A DNA stretch of 64,000 nucleotides from Thereva unica (lineage: Eukaryota; Arthropoda; Insecta; Diptera; Therevidae). The notes beneath the pieces were generated by a model. The model saw nothing but the letters and a program-made list of their open reading frames with translations. It had not been told where the DNA came from and did not search any database. Location: assembly GCA_949987705.1 (NCBI GenBank), contig OX465281.1, positions 85,402,543 to 85,466,542 on the forward strand, given 5' to 3'. A program made the translations under genes and the position numbers. How positions within the stretch are numbered: the stretch's first letter is position 1; each line of letters opens with the position of its first letter. Positions 32,446-43,698 of the stretch are shown here, piece by piece.

Positions 32446-33172
32446 GTCACACGGTTTCGACAGCGGCATCGAGGCCATTAAAACTATCGCGCCGTCTTTT
32501 CGTGTTTGACAAAAACACAAACAAACACTTTTTGGTAGATACGGGAGCAGAAATCTCTGTAATACCAAAAAGCTCATGCAAACCAAGTCAAGCCTCGACA
32601 AATTTTAAACTTGTCTCAGCAAATGGTACATTGATATCCACCTACGGCAGCAAACAATTATCATTAAACCTTAACTTGCGCCGCGATTTCGTTCATAATT
32701 TCGTGATAGCAGCCGTAGACCATCCAATCTTAGGAGCAGACTTCCTATACAAAAACTATCTATTGGTGGATCTCAGAAACAGGAAACTAATAGATCAAAG
32801 AACTACGCTTTCGGTGACATGCATCACACGAAGGGTTTATTTCTCACCACCGAAACTTTACGCCCTACAGGACGAATACGGGAAGATTCTAAATGATTTT
32901 CCTTCGCTAATAACACCCCCCAACTTCAACGACCAAGTAAAACACAATGTTGTTCACAAAATTAACACGGAAGGTCCCTTACCATCTGCCAGACCGCGCA
33001 GACTCAACACGGAAAAATACAACGCAGCGAAATCAGAATTTGAGTTGATGGTAAAATTAGGAATATGCCGTCCTTCCGCCTCTTCAGTAGCTTCCCCTTT
33101 ACACCTTGTTCCAAAAAAAGGCTGCACTGATTTAAGGCCTTGTGGAGACTATAGGCAGTTAAATACAGCAAC
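32442..33172 (+). pseudogene. CsRn1-A pol, N-terminal part: protease and start of reverse transcriptase
   Basis: Protease with LVDTGAEISVIP near 32530 and LGADFL near 32731, then the entry of reverse transcriptase with [29 protein letters not shown] and CGDYRQLN. The frame is open and ends only because BEL-2 is inserted at 33173. The remainder is at 41341-43698. Confidence 0.92.
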
Positions 33173-34290
33173 TGTTCAGTCCTAGAAATATATACCTAAA
33201 AATACATAAAATAAATTACGAAATTTTCACATATTTAGATATATTTACCTCCGCATACGAGAAATTATCGTCCAAAACACTCCAAATAAAAACATCCGCC
33301 CGGTGGCAACTGACCGAAAACAATAATAAATTTGATGGTCGGCTGCATCCATCCTAAAACGAAAATTAATTAAACACAAAGTATCAAGTCTTATAAAATA
33401 AAAATACTCACCTGACAACACTGAAGATCCACCGCAACATAACTCCTAGGCTCCCATTAAAACCCTAAAGGAAAAAAATAATAATTAAATTAAAATATAC
33501 ATATAAAAATAATTACAAAAACCTACCGAGCCGACAGAATTGACAGCCAATTGTCAACACTGACGCACACATAGGAAACACGATCCACAACAAGTTCTGA
33601 AGCTCCCCACCAAGCTCCGCTAAGGAAACACGATCCACAACAAGTTCTAAAGCTCCCCACCAGGTTCCACTTTCGCAGTACAGTGGAGCAAATAAATATC
33701 AGAGCGCGTTGCCCATAAGCTTCAGATCACTCTTGATCTTCTATACGCTTGTGAGGTAGAAATCGAAGCGATCTCAACTCGGTCACATTAGACGTTTTGA
33801 AGCTAATGTGAATTTCTGATTATATTAGCTGTATTGGGCTAATCTAAATTCTAAATTTCTTGTTATATTAGCTGTATTGGGCTAATATAAATTCTTGGTT
33901 GCATTAGTTGCCCTGAAGCTAATGCAAATATCTTTATTAACGCAATTTAACTTTCAGCAAAGTTCCGCACCACCATTGTCAGGGAGATCTACCATCGTGA
34001 CCACGCAAAGTTCTAGGAATACCAAATACCCGGAGAAAGCTTGTTACCAACAAAGGTTCTACAGTCGAGACCATCCAAACGTAGAGAAAAACTTCGAAGC
34101 AGGAGAAAAGCTGTGTGTAAAGGTTGTACAATTAAAATCGAAAAATTGGATTAAAATAATAAATTTTAGTTAATAAGCAGATTGTAATAATAGAAATAAA
34201 TTAAGTATTGAGTGAACCTTGCAGTCTTTTTCTCTAACGTCGCATTTATTCACTGAGTTTGTTATAAAGAGGCTATCGGAGCCCTAAACA
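33173..34290 (+). repeat. 5' LTR of BEL-2
   Basis: 1118 bp with ends TGTTCAGTCC and GCCCTAAACA. It includes a 49-bp direct duplication (two copies starting AGGAAACACGATCCACAACA at about 33564 and 33613) and repeats of TTAGCTGTATTGGGCTAAT near 33826-33900. A 92-codon ORF inside is duplicated in the other LTR and has no recognisable domain. Confidence 0.92.
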
Positions 34291-34293
34291 TTT

Positions 34294-34310
34294 TGGTCCT
34301 TCGAGCCGGA
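34294..34310 (+). promoter_or_regulatory. Primer-binding site of BEL-2 (tRNA-Tyr)
   Basis: TGGTCCTTCGAGCCGGA, 17 nt complementary to the 3' end of tRNA-Tyr with CCA, three bases after the LTR. Confidence 0.88.
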
Positions 34311-34428
34311 TATAGTCAAGATTCCGGTATAATAAATATACTCAGTGATTTTAATGTGACTTAGAGAACTGCCTGCATCGTCAAGGTCTTAATCAGAGTT
34401 TATTGTCGAACTATCGCTGAATCCAATC

Positions 34429-37400
34429 ATGGATAAACTTATAAAAAAGCAAGAATTATTAGTCGAGGATCTACAAAACTCCCTCAGAAATTACGGAAAG
34501 GACTCGAAAACACGGAAGACGACCCAGTATATTAAAAGGCGTCTTGCTCGCGTAAATTCGTTGTGGGAACAAATTTCAATTAATCATTCTACCCTGCTAG
34601 ATGCGGCTGCAGAGGAAAAACCCATCGAAGCCGTAGCTGACTATGTATCAGGACCAACCTTTATGGAAATAGAGGAAGTCTACCTGCTTCACGTGGGTGA
34701 ATTAGAAGACCTGATATCATCAGCAGAAACTTCGAAAACCAGCCCTCCTATCCAAAACTGTGCTCCATCGGGTTCCCCTGGATCAAACGCAAATATTGAT
34801 CCCGGAGAAAATAATTCGCTAAAGCTCCCTCGCATTTCATTACCAAGCTTTTCCGGAAACTATGCCGAGTGGACGTCATTCCACGATCTTTTTGTAGCCC
34901 TCATACATAATAAGAGAAATTTATCTAATGCCGAAAAACTACATTACTTGAAGGCAAGTACCCATGGTGAGGCTGCGCGACTCATTCAAGGCTTCGCAAT
35001 CACCGACCTCAATTATGAGACAGCTTGGAATATTTTGAAGGAACGGTTTGACAATAAAAGAATGTTAGTACACGTTCAACTCGATAAATTGTTTAACCAG
35101 GCCCAAGCTAGCGAAAACGCCGATTCAGTTAAAAAATTACTCGACACTACCACGGAAAGTGTCCAAAATCTACAAAATCTAGATGTACAAGATATCTTTG
35201 ATCTAATGTTAATTTATATCGTGACTAGGAAATTGCCTAGAGACTCCTTGCAGCTCTGGGAGCAACAAATCGCCAGCGATAATAAGCTACCTTCTTTCGA
35301 CACTCTAAAGCAATTCCTAGAAACTCGCTTTCGTACACTGGAGGCTATCGATTCAACTAAATCAAACCCAACTAGAAGCATCCAGCAAAGCAAATCTATC
35401 TCTAAAATTCAGTCATTCGTCGTCAATCAAATTTCTACATGTGCGCATTGTGGAACGGACCATTCACTGAGAAATTGTCCACAGTTCATCGCGCTTCCTC
35501 TCACCGAAAGGAACGTCATCGTGCGACATAGTGGTCTATGTATTAACTGCCTAGGACGCGGACATCATGCTTCAGCCTGTCCTAGTAAACATACCTGCAT
35601 CCATTGCAAAAAAAGACACCATTCGCTTCTACATGTTAATCCCACCATGCCGACATCTCCAAATCCCACAAACTTTGAGGCAAGCTCGAACCATACGAGT
35701 CTCCATTCACTCGATTCTACTACTACAGCTCAAACTGCTATACCGCAAGGCCAGATAAACGCGCTGCATTCCTCATCACATAAAGAAGTCCTTCTCTATA
35801 CAGCCCTCATAACATTGCAAGGAACGCATGGTATACAGCGAACGTTCAGAGCACTCCTTGACCCAGGCTCACAGTCATCATTTATATCGGAACACGCCGT
35901 TCAAACATTAGCGTTGCCCAAAAGGCGTATCACCGCTCCAATATTTGGAGTAGGACAAGCCGAAGGTGGGACAGCTGAGACCATGGTGGAAACAGCTCTA
36001 GTAGTTCCATCACACAACTTTACGATGGATGTGACAGCGTTAGTGTTCAAGAATTTAACCAATCCATTGCCATCTCAACCTATCACGTCAACCCAGTGGA
36101 ATCATGTACAAGGGCTCAAGCTGGCTGATCCTACATTTAATCTTCCAGGCCGTATCGACGTCATTCTTGGTGCAGATATTTATGGATCACTCCTCCTACC
36201 CGACATTCGCAGAGGTCTGAAAGGTCAACCTACCGCGCAAAATACGATCCTTGGCTGGATATTAAGTGGAGAAGCATCTAAAGAAGACAGCAACTCGACC
36301 CCGATCAACTCTTTTACATCAATATTGTCTTTAACCAGTTTCAGTCAACAAACCCAGAAATTGCAACGTGTTGAAGAAGTCCCCACAACAGCAGAACTCA
36401 GACGTGAACAGCAGGGCATTCCAGTCACGGACAGTCCGTCCAACATCGAAAATCGGCTAATGTCTACACACAAGCCAGGATTTAGTCAGCAATTAGTTCG
36501 CCAGAAGCATATCGAGGCTGCCCCTGTTCATCCTCAATCAAAACTTTTCTCAACACCAGAGAATAGTCCCATGCGAAATTCAACGCTCAAAGCGCAAACC
36601 AGTGCAAAGAATCCGCTCCGTAAGCCAAAACCTATTCGTACACCTCTCAGTAGCGGAATCCTAAGAAAGCCAAAGTGTTTGCCAGATTTAGTGTCACCAG
36701 TGGTCAGCAAAGTTTCGTCTAGTACTAAACCCCCCGGCAACGGCATCAACAACAACAGCAGCAAGGTTGTCAGCAGGAACTTCGCCACTACTAAAGGAAC
36801 TCCGAAAGCCTCTCCGATTCTGAAGAGGTTCCCATTACATCGCAGTCTCAGCTCCGTAGCAGTTTCTCGCAGAAGGCTAGGCTCTTTGCGATCAAAAAAC
36901 TCTCCTGCCGCAGGACAGCCAATCACATCTGGACACCATTCGCCACTGAAATCTTCTACGTCGGTATCTAGTCTGGATGGAATCAGCTTAAAGACGAAGG
37001 CAAGGACATATGGATCTACAGATAAATTGAACCAAAATTGTAAATCGTCCAAACATAAATCCGATCGGGGCTCGAAGAAGCGCATTTCGGACAAGATCTT
37101 GGATTCTATTGCAGTACGAAAACCTAGGAAGAAAAACGCTCTAATCGACCAACGAGATGTAACTTGTCACCCAGCGGCTGAAAGGAATTTAACCGAGATT
37201 AACCTTTATCCACAAAGAGATGCAACGAAGCAGCAGCAGCAACAGTCTATGATGCAAGAACTACAAACTCACTTAGAAAGATTAACACTAGTAAATATGT
37301 CCCTTGAAACCCAAATCGTTGAATTATCAAAATGCCATTCAGAGATGTCACAACTACGCAACGATCCCCTTTTTTCAGCCAATGAGGAACACCAACAGGA

Positions 37401-37641
37401 CTCTCAACGGCTGCATAGCTCAGCATCAGCATCAAAAACGCTTCCAAATAACCGTGAAGCTGATGGAACTCCATGCGTTACTCCGGATTGGAATAAGCAC
37501 CCATCAAGTATTGAAATATCTGTCGCCTGTCTCCATGATAAATCCATTCAGATTGAAGAAACCCACTATTCGACAAACGTAGAGCTACAGGCAACACGTC
37601 AAGAACTGGCCGATCTCCAATCGCTACTTACTGAACTTTGA
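34429..37641 (+). CDS. BEL Gag-protease fused to unrelated basic/coiled-coil sequence, 1070 aa
   Basis: Residues 1-655 are BEL: coiled-coil N-terminus, DUF1759-like capsid from about 132 (LPRISLPSFSGNYAEW), zinc knuckles at about 338-400 (CAHC, CINCLGRGHH, CIHCKKRHH), and a DUF1758-like protease with LLDPGSQSSFIS near 476 and the end block NTILGWILSGEA near 604. BEL similarity stops after LQRVEEVPTT near 655, where reverse transcriptase should begin. Residues 656-1070 are rich in Ser, Pro, Lys and Arg, then have a Gln run (near 934) and a coiled coil (LERLTLVNMSLETQIVEL). No FYVDDMM, RNase H or integrase motif appears. I do not recognise the cargo. It looks like a captured cellular coding sequence. 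A TGA ends this part, and the frame stays open beyond. Confidence 0.8.
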   Translation: MDKLIKKQELLVEDLQNSLRNYGKDSKTRKTTQYIKRRLARVNSLWEQISINHSTLLDAAAEEKPIEAVADYVSGPTFMEIEEVYLLHVGELEDLISSAETSKTSPPIQNCAPSGSPGSNANIDPGENNSLKLPRISLPSFSGNYAEWTSFHDLFVALIHNKRNLSNAEKLHYLKASTHGEAARLIQGFAITDLNYETAWNILKERFDNKRMLVHVQLDKLFNQAQASENADSVKKLLDTTTESVQNLQNLDVQDIFDLMLIYIVTRKLPRDSLQLWEQQIASDNKLPSFDTLKQFLETRFRTLEAIDSTKSNPTRSIQQSKSISKIQSFVVNQISTCAHCGTDHSLRNCPQFIALPLTERNVIVRHSGLCINCLGRGHHASACPSKHTCIHCKKRHHSLLHVNPTMPTSPNPTNFEASSNHTSLHSLDSTTTAQTAIPQGQINALHSSSHKEVLLYTALITLQGTHGIQRTFRALLDPGSQSSFISEHAVQTLALPKRRITAPIFGVGQAEGGTAETMVETALVVPSHNFTMDVTALVFKNLTNPLPSQPITSTQWNHVQGLKLADPTFNLPGRIDVILGADIYGSLLLPDIRRGLKGQPTAQNTILGWILSGEASKEDSNSTPINSFTSILSLTSFSQQTQKLQRVEEVPTTAELRREQQGIPVTDSPSNIENRLMSTHKPGFSQQLVRQKHIEAAPVHPQSKLFSTPENSPMRNSTLKAQTSAKNPLRKPKPIRTPLSSGILRKPKCLPDLVSPVVSKVSSSTKPPGNGINNNSSKVVSRNFATTKGTPKASPILKRFPLHRSLSSVAVSRRRLGSLRSKNSPAAGQPITSGHHSPLKSSTSVSSLDGISLKTKARTYGSTDKLNQNCKSSKHKSDRGSKKRISDKILDSIAVRKPRKKNALIDQRDVTCHPAAERNLTEINLYPQRDATKQQQQQSMMQELQTHLERLTLVNMSLETQIVELSKCHSEMSQLRNDPLFSANEEHQQDSQRLHSSASASKTLPNNREADGTPCVTPDWNKHPSSIEISVACLHDKSIQIEETHYSTNVELQATRQELADLQSLLTEL

Positions 37642-38427
37642 TCATACAATGAACGTCTTCTAGAGAAGAAAGATGTACGTTTTCAATCATTATGTCGTCA
37701 AACTGAGAAACTCGAAGACCCTCGCCCTCAAATAAGTACACTACAAGAGCTACCATTTCGAAAATCTAGTCAATCTATCGACACTGGAACAACGGAACGT
37801 GAACGAGAACTTTTAAATATACGAAAAAACGCGCAGAAAGAACATCAAAGTCCACTCATTAAGCAAGAAGAATTGAACTTAGAACTAAATGAACTCCGCC
37901 AAGCCTTAGAGAAGTCGACCCATGAAATCGCAAGACTCCGTGAACGAACTATCTTTCTAAACTCGACCACTGATGCCGTTAATGTAGAACGGAAGCAGAT
38001 CGAGTTTCAGCCAGTACAAACCAAGTACAAAGTCTCAAGAAATAACGCAAAGTATGCACTATCTGACTTTGAGCACCAATATGAAACCCTCCAAGTATCA
38101 ACAGATCCAGGACAGTACAAACGAATTGCAGGATCAATGCAAATGCCACCTACCCCACGGAAAAAAATCACCCTGGACGAGTATCGAATACGCCTCAACC
38201 AACCACCGCCCCATGTAATAGTGGAACCCGCCTTATGGGAGAAAATTAAGGCCCTTCCACTCCCATGGAGCAAAATTCTAAGCGCCAAAAAATCATATCG
38301 CACGGACTACGAGGAAAAAATCCTAAGATTTACCTTAAATAAGCAGAGAATTTGCCGTGTAGTACTCCATGACCCGCAAAGGGGACCCTCTCACAAAGAT
38401 ACTCCATCCAGAAGGAACAACAAGTAG
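37642..38427 (+). pseudogene. Same reading frame after the TGA: coiled-coil and basic tail of the cargo
   Basis: In the same frame as the preceding ORF, 261 more codons are open after the TGA at 37639-37641. They give heptad-like sequence (LELNELRQALEKSTHEIARL) and then PPTPRKKITLDEYRIRL and a Lys/Arg-rich end before TAG. The continuity suggests the stop is either a recent point mutation or is read through. The cargo as a whole would be about 675 codons. I cannot name the source gene. Confidence 0.6.
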
Positions 38428-38610
38428 ATTTAAAAAAAAAAAAAATGAATGAGCATGAATTTAACCCTTGACTTTTATTAAAAAAAAAAAAAAACAACAA
38501 CAACAAAGCAAGTCACTTGAAATTTATATTTTTAAAACGTTGTTCAGTCCTAAAGTCAGTCCAATATCCAATTCACTTTATTGAAGCGGACGCTTCAAGG
38601 CCCCGGAGGA
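38428..38610 (+). other. A-rich 3' region and purine tract of BEL-2
   Basis: Two A runs of 13-15 (near 38431 and 38480) follow the cargo, then a partial repeat of the LTR start (GTTCAGTCCTAAAG at 38542). A purine-rich GGCCCCGGAGGA directly before the 3' LTR could be the polypurine tract. The A runs could be remnants of a poly(A) tail from a captured mRNA. Confidence 0.5.
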
Positions 38611-38630
38611 TGTTCAGTCCTAGAAATATA

Positions 38631-40242
38631 TCTTATATATTAATAGGCAAACAAAAAGTTTGTACACGCTAAGGCTTTTTTGTTCGTGGACCGATTTCCT
38701 TTAAATTTTCAGAAAATGTTCTTTTTATGGCATAGTTTTGTAATAAGGAATTTCAATGAAATCGATTCACGAATAAAAAAGTTATAGCGATTTTAATTTT
38801 TCGGATTTTAAAAAGCCGTTGGAAAATTTGAATTTTTTGTGAGCATCAACGTAGAGCTGAGTAGCCTACGATTGACACAAATGCCGTTTCAGTGAAGCGA
38901 ATGAGAAACAGAGAAAAACAAGCGTTTGTGTGGATTTTTGGCGGCATAACTGACATAAAAAAACTCGGCCACTTTGTGCGTGCATTTTTTTATACTCTTT
39001 TGTGTATAGTATTATTGAGTTGTATTGTGTAAGGGGCTGCCGTTCGTTTTTTGGCGAATGCCTTTAGAAATTTTAATTGATTCATTGCACCTTTAGAAAT
39101 TATGACTGATTCTTTTAAATGTGCTTTGAATGTTATTCCGGTTGATTTTGATTCGTTTTCGTGTGGTTCTTTTAATATGAGTTGTCATTTTTGTCGTGCC
39201 AAACATTTTCTGACTGAAGTAACTTTACGTAATACTGAGACATTTTCTTTGTGTTTTCATAAAGGCAAAGTTAATCTACCTCCACTTTCTCAAAATTACT
39301 TTTTCAATAATTTTTTTGAAGGATTAACTTCGAATGAAAGTAGTATTAAAAATCGTTCTAAATTTTTTTTTGCAAATATTCGTTCGTATAATGCTGCCTT
39401 TGCAATGACTAGCTCTGAGTGTAATTTGTCAAATGACACTGCAAATGGCATTTATCATTTTAAAATCCATAACATTTTCTATCACCGAACTGCTGCCTTA
39501 ATTCCTGGCTATGGCCGACCTCCATGTTATGCACAATTGTATTTCTATGATGTATATACTGCTGCTAATCATAGAATGAATAGAAATGCGAATATTGAAT
39601 GTAATATTGATATTATGCGTGAAATAGGTTTGGAGTTAGATCGGATTAATCCTTTTGTTCACTCATTCAGGTCCATGTATGAATATTGTCAAAGACCTGA
39701 GCAGCTGAAGTTTCTATAAAAAGTTAATAACCAAGTTGATATTCGTCGTTTCAATGATGCTGTACAAACTGATGTTGCTGCTATTTTCAAAAACGATGAT
39801 GGTGAGTCTCCTTTCGAACGAAATATGATTGTTTTTTCAAAAACAACAAATGAAATTCGTTCTGTTTCTGTTCTTGATCCTTCTTTCGAGCCTTGGGCTT
39901 ATCCATTATTATTTCCACATGGTGATAGGGGTTGGCATGTCAATATAGCACACATTCTACTTCACGTGCTAACTTACCACGTACAAAAGTAACAATGTTA
40001 CAATATGCTTCTTATCGTCTTGCTATACGTGATGAGTTTAGTCTTAAGACGTCATGGATGCGATTAAAAAAATCCTGGGAAATTTTAGATGCTCTGGAGC
40101 GACAATGGAAATGTTTCATAGTAATTAAAAATTCGCCATTGCGAATAATTTTTTTTTGAAATAAAAATATTTAAATCGAATCGTGAATTTTATATATTTA
40201 TTGTTTTTGTGACCGAATTTCGGTAACGGGCATCCCAACTAG
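38631..40242 (+). mobile_element. Helitron, 1612 bp, truncated
   Basis: Starts with TC (TCTTATATATTAATAGGC) and ends with CTAG. It is inserted exactly between A and T of the BEL-2 LTR with no target duplication, as Helitrons do. A hairpin ACCGA-ATT-TCGGT (40212-40224) lies 18 bp before the 3' end. It holds only the N-terminal part of a Helitron protein, so it is non-autonomous. Confidence 0.92.
39102..40050 (+). pseudogene. Helitron Rep/helicase protein, N-terminal part only
   Basis: The frame 39102-39719 starts MTDSFKCALNVIPVDFDSFS, has a CHFC motif (39184-39195) and a Helitron-like N block (IYHFKIHNIFYHRTAALIPG). After a TAA at 39717 the same frame goes on with SFEPWAYPLLFPHGDRGWH, the conserved end of the Helitron_like_N domain, until stops near 39990. 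The rolling-circle HUH nuclease and helicase domains are absent. Confidence 0.82.
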
Positions 40243-41340
40243 TACCTAAAAATACATAAAATAAATTACGAAATTTTCACATATTTAGATATATTTACCT
40301 CCGCATACGAGAAATTATCGTCCAAAACACTCCAAATAAAAACATCCGCCCGGTGGCAACTGACCGAAAACAATAATAAATTTGATGGTCGGCTGCATCC
40401 ATCCTAAAACGAAAATTAATTAAACACAAAGTATCAAGTCTTATAAAATAAAAATACTCACCTGACAACACTGAAGATCCACCGCAACATAACTCCTAGG
40501 CTCCCATTAAAACCCTAAAGGAAAAAAATAATAATTAAATTAAAATATACATATAAAAATAATTACAAAAACCTACCGAGCCGACAGAATTGACAGCCAA
40601 TTGTCAACACTGACGCACACATAGGAAACACGATCCACAACAAGTTCTGAAGCTCCCCACCAAGCTCCGCTAAGGAAACACGATCCACAACAAGTTCTAA
40701 AGCTCCCCACCAGGTTCCACTTTCGCAGTACAGTGGAGCAAATAAATATCAGAGCGCGTTGCCCATAAGCTTCAGATCACTCTTGATCTTCTATACGCTT
40801 GTGAGGTAGAAATCGAAGCGATCTCAACTCGGTCACATTAGACGTTTTGAAGCTAATGTGAATTTCTGATTATATTAGCTGTATTGGGCTAATCTAAATT
40901 CTAAATTTCTTGTTATATTAGCTGTATTGGGCTAATATAAATTCTTGGTTGCATTAGTTGCCCTGAAGCTAATGCAAATATCTTTATTAACGCAATTTAA
41001 CTTTCAGCAAAGTTCCGCACCACCATTGTCAGGGAGATCTACCATCGTGACCACGCAAAGTTCTAGGAATACCAAATACCCGGAGAAAGCTTGTTACCAA
41101 CAAAGGTTCTACAGTCGAGACCATCCAAACGTAGAGAAAAACTTCGAAGCAGGAGAAAAGCTGTGTGTAAAGGTTGTACAATTAAAATCGAAAAATTGGA
41201 TTAAAATAATAAATTTTAGTTAATAAGCAGATTGTAATAATTGAAATAAATTAAGTATTGAGTGAACCTTGCAGTCTTTTTCTCTAACGTCGCATTTATT
41301 CACTGAGTTTGTTATAAAGAGGCTATCGGAGCCCTAAACA

Positions 41341-43698
41341 GCAACAGTCTTCGACAAATATCCGCTACCCAACATTCAAGATTTTACCATAAACCTTCAC
41401 GGTTGCACAATATTCTCTAAAATAGACCTCGTTAGGGCATATCATCAGATCCCGGTTGCCTCAGAGGATATATTTAAAACAGCGGTGACTACACCATTTG
41501 GGCTTTTTGAATTTTTGCGAATGCCTTTCGGAGTAAAGAACGGAGCGCAAACATTTCAACGCTTTATTAATGAAGTTTTATCTGGTCTAAATTTCACTTT
41601 TACTTACGTAGATGACATTTTGGTGGCTAGTAAATCTGAACAAGAACACAAGGAACATTTAACTTTATTGTTCACCAGACTTGAAAAGTACCAACTTAAC
41701 ATTAACCCTGCCAAATGTTTGTTAGGCGTAAAACAATTAGATTTTCTCTCGCATAAAATCACGAAAGAAGGTATAACGCCTTCAGAAGACAGAATTCAGG
41801 CAATAAGAGAATTCCCAACACCAACAACAATCAAAAAATTGCAACGTTTCTTAGGTATGATTAATTTTTATCATCGTTTTTTACCAAAAGTAGCAATAAT
41901 TTCAAGTCCTTTGTACGACCTTCTTAAAGATTCGAACAATAAAGAACGAAAAAACAAACCACTCGAATGGTCTCAAGAGCATGAAAAAGCCTATCAAAAA
42001 ATTAAACAGGATCTAGAAAGCCACACTTTACTGGCACAATCAAATCCCAAGGCTAAGATCGCCCTTTTCGTAGACGCTTCCAGCGATGCTGTAGGCGGAA
42101 TCCTACAACAGATTAATGCCGATAATTGGGAACCCTTAAGCTTCTTTTCAAAACGTCTCAAACCAAATGAAAAAAAATACTCCACGTTTGATCGAGAGTT
42201 ATTAGCAGCCTTCTTAGCCATCAAATATTTCCGACATTTCATTGAAGGCAAAAATTTCACGGTCTACACCGACCACAAACCCTTAACCAACGCCTTAACT
42301 TCCAAAGCGGAGAAATCACCCCGACAAACAAATCAATTGAATTACATTTCGCAATTTACGCAAGACATAAGGCACATCAAAGGTAGCAAAAATGTGGTCG
42401 CAGACACGCTATCTAGGGCCCATTTAGATACTATAGACACGGTCAAGTGCATAGACCCTACTACCCTGGCAAGTGAACAAAAAAAAGACAACCAGCTAAA
42501 CAAACTTATTGAGGCCGCCGACAAAAATCTAAAACCTCCTTCTTTCAAATTAGAAAAAATTCTGGATTCAACGACACAGGTAGAACTCTGGTGTGAAACC
42601 ACCACACAAGCCAATAGACCATACGTCCCGGAATCCCTTCGCCATGAGCTATTCAAAACGCTACACAATCTATCTCATCCGGGAATCCGAGCAACCAAAA
42701 ATCTCATAACGCCACGATATTTTTGGCCAAAAATGAACTCCGAAATAATCTTATGGACAAAAGCTTGCATTGCTTGCCAAAAAGCAAAAACCTATCGACA
42801 CACAATCTCTCCACACGGCAAATTCGAGATACCCAGTGGGAGATTTGAGCATGTCCACATGGACATAGTCGGTCCATTACCACCCTCTAACGGCTACACT
42901 CACTTATTGACCATTAAGGACAGATTCAGCCATTGGCCTGAAGCTATACCTCTTCGAAACATGAATACAAATACAATAGTTGATGCTTTCACACGCCGTT
43001 GGATAGCAGTTTATGGAGTTCCCAAAGTAATAACAACAGATCAAGGCACACAATTTGAGTCATTGATTTTCAAAGAAATTTCAGCAATCTTGGGCAATCA
43101 AAGACTTCGCACAACCACATACCACCCTCAATCCAACGGCTCAGTAGAACGTTTCCATAGACAGTTAAAAACAGCTTTCCGTGCTATGCAAGAGCCCAAA
43201 AACTGGTACCAAAATCTCCCGTGGATACTTTTAGGAATTAGGTCAGCCATTATTGAAGACTTGAACGTATCCCCTGCACAACTCCTATATGGACAAGCCT
43301 TACGCTTGCCCGGACAACTAATAGCCACAGAAACACCCAACGATACACAATTAACTTCAAACACGGCTATCAACATCCGTGATGCAATTCTCAAGGTTAG
43401 ACCTGAAAACCCTAGATTACGGAAACAGAACAACATTTTCGTCCCTCAGGAGCTGACAAGTTGCTCACATGTTTTCTTAAGAGACGCCATATACAAAGGA
43501 AGCCTCAATCCACCTTACTCGGGCCCACACGAAGTATTGTCAAAAAATGACAAGGTTTACAAAATAATAGTCAACGGCAAAGAAGAGTTGGTCAATATAG
43601 ACAGGCTGAAACCAGCGTACATTTTGAACCCTGGTGTGTCCAGCCCCGCTACAAATACTAGGTCAAAACAAAAACAAAAAGTACATTTCAAACTATAA
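41341..43698 (+). pseudogene. CsRn1-A pol, C-terminal part: reverse transcriptase, RNase H, integrase
   Basis: Continues the pol frame after BEL-2: [20 protein letters not shown] and YVDDILVAS (near 41608) of reverse transcriptase, then RNase H with [19 protein letters not shown] and YTDHKPL, the integrase zinc site ([18 protein letters not shown]), and the core with [19 protein letters not shown] and [16 protein letters not shown]. It ends [12 protein letters not shown] with TAA at 43696. No internal stop or shift was seen, so the only lesion of pol here is the inserted element. Confidence 0.95.

Larger units (their letters stand above)
33173..41340 (+). mobile_element. Chimeric BEL/Pao element (BEL-2): gag-protease plus unrelated cargo, no RT or integrase
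   Basis: LTRs of 1118 bp: 33173-34290, and 38611-38630 joined to 40243-41340 around a Helitron. I noticed one base difference between them. A 5-bp GCAAC duplication flanks the element (33168-33172, 41341-41345). The primer-binding site is a 17-nt match to tRNA-Tyr. The internal region has BEL gag and protease and then about 2 kb of sequence without BEL pol homology. It must have relied on another BEL element for movement. Length without the Helitron is 6556 bp. Confidence 0.9.
38611..41340 (+). repeat. 3' LTR of BEL-2, split by a Helitron
   Basis: Segments 38611-38630 (20 bp) and 40243-41340 (1098 bp) together equal the 1118 bp of the 5' LTR. The sequence is identical by eye apart from one base (TAATAG versus TAATTG). 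Confidence 0.92.

Noticed and set aside
33895..34173. 92-codon ORF, repeated at 40945-41223
   Set aside because: It lies in both LTR copies of BEL-2, so its duplication reflects the LTRs and not gene conservation; no motif seen.
36534..37094. Minus-strand ORF of 186 codons opposite the BEL-2 cargo
   Set aside because: Composition mirrors the basic Ser/Pro-rich plus-strand frame; no independent support.
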